Below are positions 44,291 to 46,685 of a stretch of DNA of 46,685 bases, in pieces. Under the pieces are notes generated by a model, which did not search any database, had not been told where the DNA came from, and saw only the letters and a list, made by a program, of their open reading frames with translations. A program made the translations under genes and the position numbers. The first letter of the stretch is position 1. Each line of letters begins with the position of its first letter. Origin of the DNA: Cochliopodium minus (lineage: Eukaryota; Discosea; Himatismenida; Cochliopodiidae); NCBI GenBank assembly GCA_024220525.1, contig JAMYWO010000078.1:24708-71392 (forward strand). Direction: 5' to 3'.

Positions 44291-46685
44291 ATGAACGATC
44301 ATATGGAAAATGAAGATATCAAAATGTCCAATCCAAATAAAAATAATAATAATAAAGGAGATTATAAAGTCGATTCAATTGTGGTGAGCAATTTGTTCTA
44401 CAATATCGTCAAGAAAAAGGGGAAGAATCCATTCAAGAAGATAGAAACCACCAAAACCATTTTGGATTCCATTAACTTAGATATCAAAATTGGACAATTG
44501 AATGCAATATTAGGACCATCAGGTAGTGGAAAGGTAAAAAAAAAATATATATATATTTATTTTCAATTAGTTTTGAAAAATATTTTTAAATCAAAATTTT
44601 TTTTATAAATTTAAATTTTTATAAAGACAACTCTCCTAAATTTTTTGGCAATGAGAGTTCAAGAAAATTCAAAGCCATTGGGATTGTATTTGGTGAATGG
44701 AAAAAATGCATATCAAAGCAAAAACTATAAAAATAGCGTTGCATTCATCCAACAGGAAGAAGTATTGATTCCACACATCACAGTGAAGGAAACCTTGACT
44801 TATGCTGCAAGATTGAGACTTCCTGTTGAAATGAGCGATAAAGAAAAAATGATGAGAGTAGAAGAATTGATGATCAAACTCAATTTGAAACATACTGAAA
44901 ACACCATTGTAAATATTTATGTTTTTTTATTAATTCTCCTCTTTATTAAAACCTCCTCTCCAAAAAAAAAAAATATAAAATTTTTTAATTTTTTTATTTA
45001 AAAGGTTGGACAACCGGGTGTTATAAAAGGAGTATCAGGAGGAGAAAGAAAAAGATTATCGATTGGAATGGAATTGATTTCAAACCCATCTGTATTATTT
45101 GTTGATGAACCTGTAATAAATAATAAAGAAAAAAAATTTTTATATCTAACGATTGCTAATATTATAATGTTAACTCATAATACTCCAAATAGTTTAAAAT
45201 ATTTTTTTAAATATTCGTATATTATTCGAATTTATTAACTTTAAACTATAAAACTAATTTGCTCACTATTTATTTTATTTTAACACATATAGACTTCAGG
45301 ATTGGATTCAGTGATGTCATTTGAAGTGATAGAATTATTGATGAAATTGTCCAAAGAAGGAGTGACAGTGATAACAACCATCCATCAACCTTCCTCTGAT
45401 ATCTTCAAACTGTTCGACAACATCATCCTTTTAAAAGCAGGAAAGATCTTGAGTTATTGCAGCAGTTTGGAGCTGATCGATCTCTTCGACAAACACGGAC
45501 TCAAAATGGAGAAATTCACAAATCCAGCAGATCATATTCTGACAGTCTTATTCGATCGAGAAAACATCTATGGAGAGAAATTCGCGAATATCGTTGAAAA
45601 TTATCATGAAACCCAAGGTAAAACAAAAATTGAAAAAAAAAGTTTCTTTATAGATTTTTCATTCATTTTTATCAATTAAATATTTAATAAAATGTTTTTT
45701 TCAATTGTTTTTATTTTAATTGTTTATTTTTTGTTTTTTTAATTGTTTTTATTTTTTAATTTATTTTTTAAAACTTTTTTTAATAGGTAAGAATGTTAAA
45801 AGCAAAATTGGGAACCTCGACGAAACACAGGAAATCATCACCCACAAAAGTCTTTTGAAGAGAAAGAAAAACAAATCAAAAGAAACCAAATCCTTCACCA
45901 AAACGATCTCCCCTTTCTTCTCCCTTCCCATCCAACCCTTCAAACTCATCTCCGATAATAATAAAAGTAATCCTCCTCCTTCTACTCCTCCTTCTTCTTC
46001 TTCTTCTTCTTCTTCTCATAATAATAAACCTTTGTACAGGCACAATGAAAAAATTGAATTACTCGAGGTAAAAAATAATAATTTCAAAAAAATTAAATTT
46101 TAAACCTAAAAATAAAAATATAATCTACAAAAATAAAAAAAAAAATAATATAATAATCAAAATAAAATTCATAAATCTAAAAATAAATCTAAAAAATAAA
46201 AAATAAAAAAATATGAATAAAGTAAAAATGAAAAAGGAAATAAAATCAAAAATAATCCTAAAAATTGAAAAAATTAAAAAAAAATTGAATCTTTGAAATT
46301 TTTGGAATAATTTTTCAAAAAAAATCAAAAAAATACCTTTAAAAAGATGAAAATAAAAAATGAATTTATAAAACTATAATCAAGATTAAAATTAAGTAAA
46401 AATATAAATAAAAAAATAAAAAAATAAAAAAATAAAAAAAATAAAAAATAAAAAATAAAAAAAATAAATTATTTATTTAAAAAGGGAACATTCAAAATAG
46501 AAACAAGGGAAGACAACGTGTTGGTGATACAAAAAGAAAACGTGTGCATAATAAACCTCAAAAAAACAGAATTACAATACACCTTCTTAACCTTGACGAT
46601 GGAAAGCAAAAGCAGGAAAGAAATAAACTATTTTGACACCTTGTCATTTGAAAACACAAACTTTAAATTTTGTATGGCGGGGAAT
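44291..46685 (+). CDS. ABCG-type ATPase copy C with atypical C-terminus, cut by window edge
   Basis: Exons 44291..44533, 44627..44908, 45005..45112, 45293..45617, 45787..46067 and 46485 onward, all in phase. The first four are a near twin of copy B with the same intron positions: Walker [44 protein letters not shown]. Fifth exon starts like the copy B linker (QEIITHK) but then becomes Lys-rich and runs into a Pro/Ser tract ([15 protein letters not shown]) where copy B has its first membrane-proximal segment. The next exon ([20 protein letters not shown]...) is polar, beta-like and has no membrane helix. So copy C is an ABCG ATPase domain joined to something else, at least as far as the window shows. 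It is either a real fusion, a gene with the membrane part further on, or a wrong join. Confidence 0.75.
45960..46025 (+). repeat. CCT/TCT codon repeat (Pro/Ser tract)
   Basis: A trinucleotide tract of CCT followed by about eight TCT codons inside the copy C linker exon, coding for Pro and Ser. The reading frame passes through it open. Confidence 0.85.

Overview
The window is nuclear DNA from an AT-rich, intron-dense unicellular eukaryote. GC is high only inside exons. Introns are mostly 45-120 nt, start GTAAAA/GTAAGA and end AG, and two look GC-AG. TAA, TAG and TGA all serve as stops, so the code is standard. A Rac-type GTPase with a CAAX box, a RapGAP with ankyrin repeats, a ferlin, a PNGase A-type amidase, ATG101, FANCL and a mitochondrial AIF point to a free-living aerobic amoeba or amoeboflagellate. 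I cannot name the lineage from sequence alone.

Layout. 1-4.2 kb: two paralogous P-loop NTPase genes with the same leader exon (one cut by the window edge) flank a Rho/Rac GTPase and a Sel1-repeat gene. 4.2-7.2 kb (minus): a nine-exon PNGase A-type glycoamidase. 7.2-10.8 kb (plus): ATG101-like HORMA protein, then prolidase. 11.1-13.4 kb (plus): an ankyrin/F-box-like gene, followed by a decayed copy of its C-terminal domain joined to a broken SKP1-like sequence. 13.5-15.0 kb (minus): an unknown single-pass glycoprotein. 15.3-19.6 kb (minus): ankyrin-RapGAP, whose catalytic exons carry several one-base frame breaks. 19.9-23.7 kb (minus): AIFM1-like oxidoreductase and FANCL. 23.9-25.8 kb (plus): threonine dehydrogenase, divergent from FANCL. 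25.9-29.0 kb (minus): PB1-domain protein and a monocarboxylate-type MFS transporter. 29.5-33.9 kb (plus): ferlin.

34-46.7 kb is the most disturbed part. An actin-related gene and an ABCG half-transporter, both missing their 5' exons, meet head to head at an AT-rich junction near 35.0 kb. Two more ABCG copies follow, one with a non-standard C-terminus and one whose ATPase half runs into an unrelated domain at the window edge. A damaged equilibrative nucleoside transporter lies between them.

There is no operon-like logic. The genes cover signalling (Rho, RapGAP), membrane traffic (ferlin), autophagy (ATG101), DNA crosslink repair (FANCL), peptide and amino-acid turnover (prolidase, threonine dehydrogenase) and transport (MFS, ENT, ABCG). 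Exon models were built by hand by requiring GT(GC)-AG borders and matching phases. In most multi-exon genes every phase closes exactly, which supports those models strongly.
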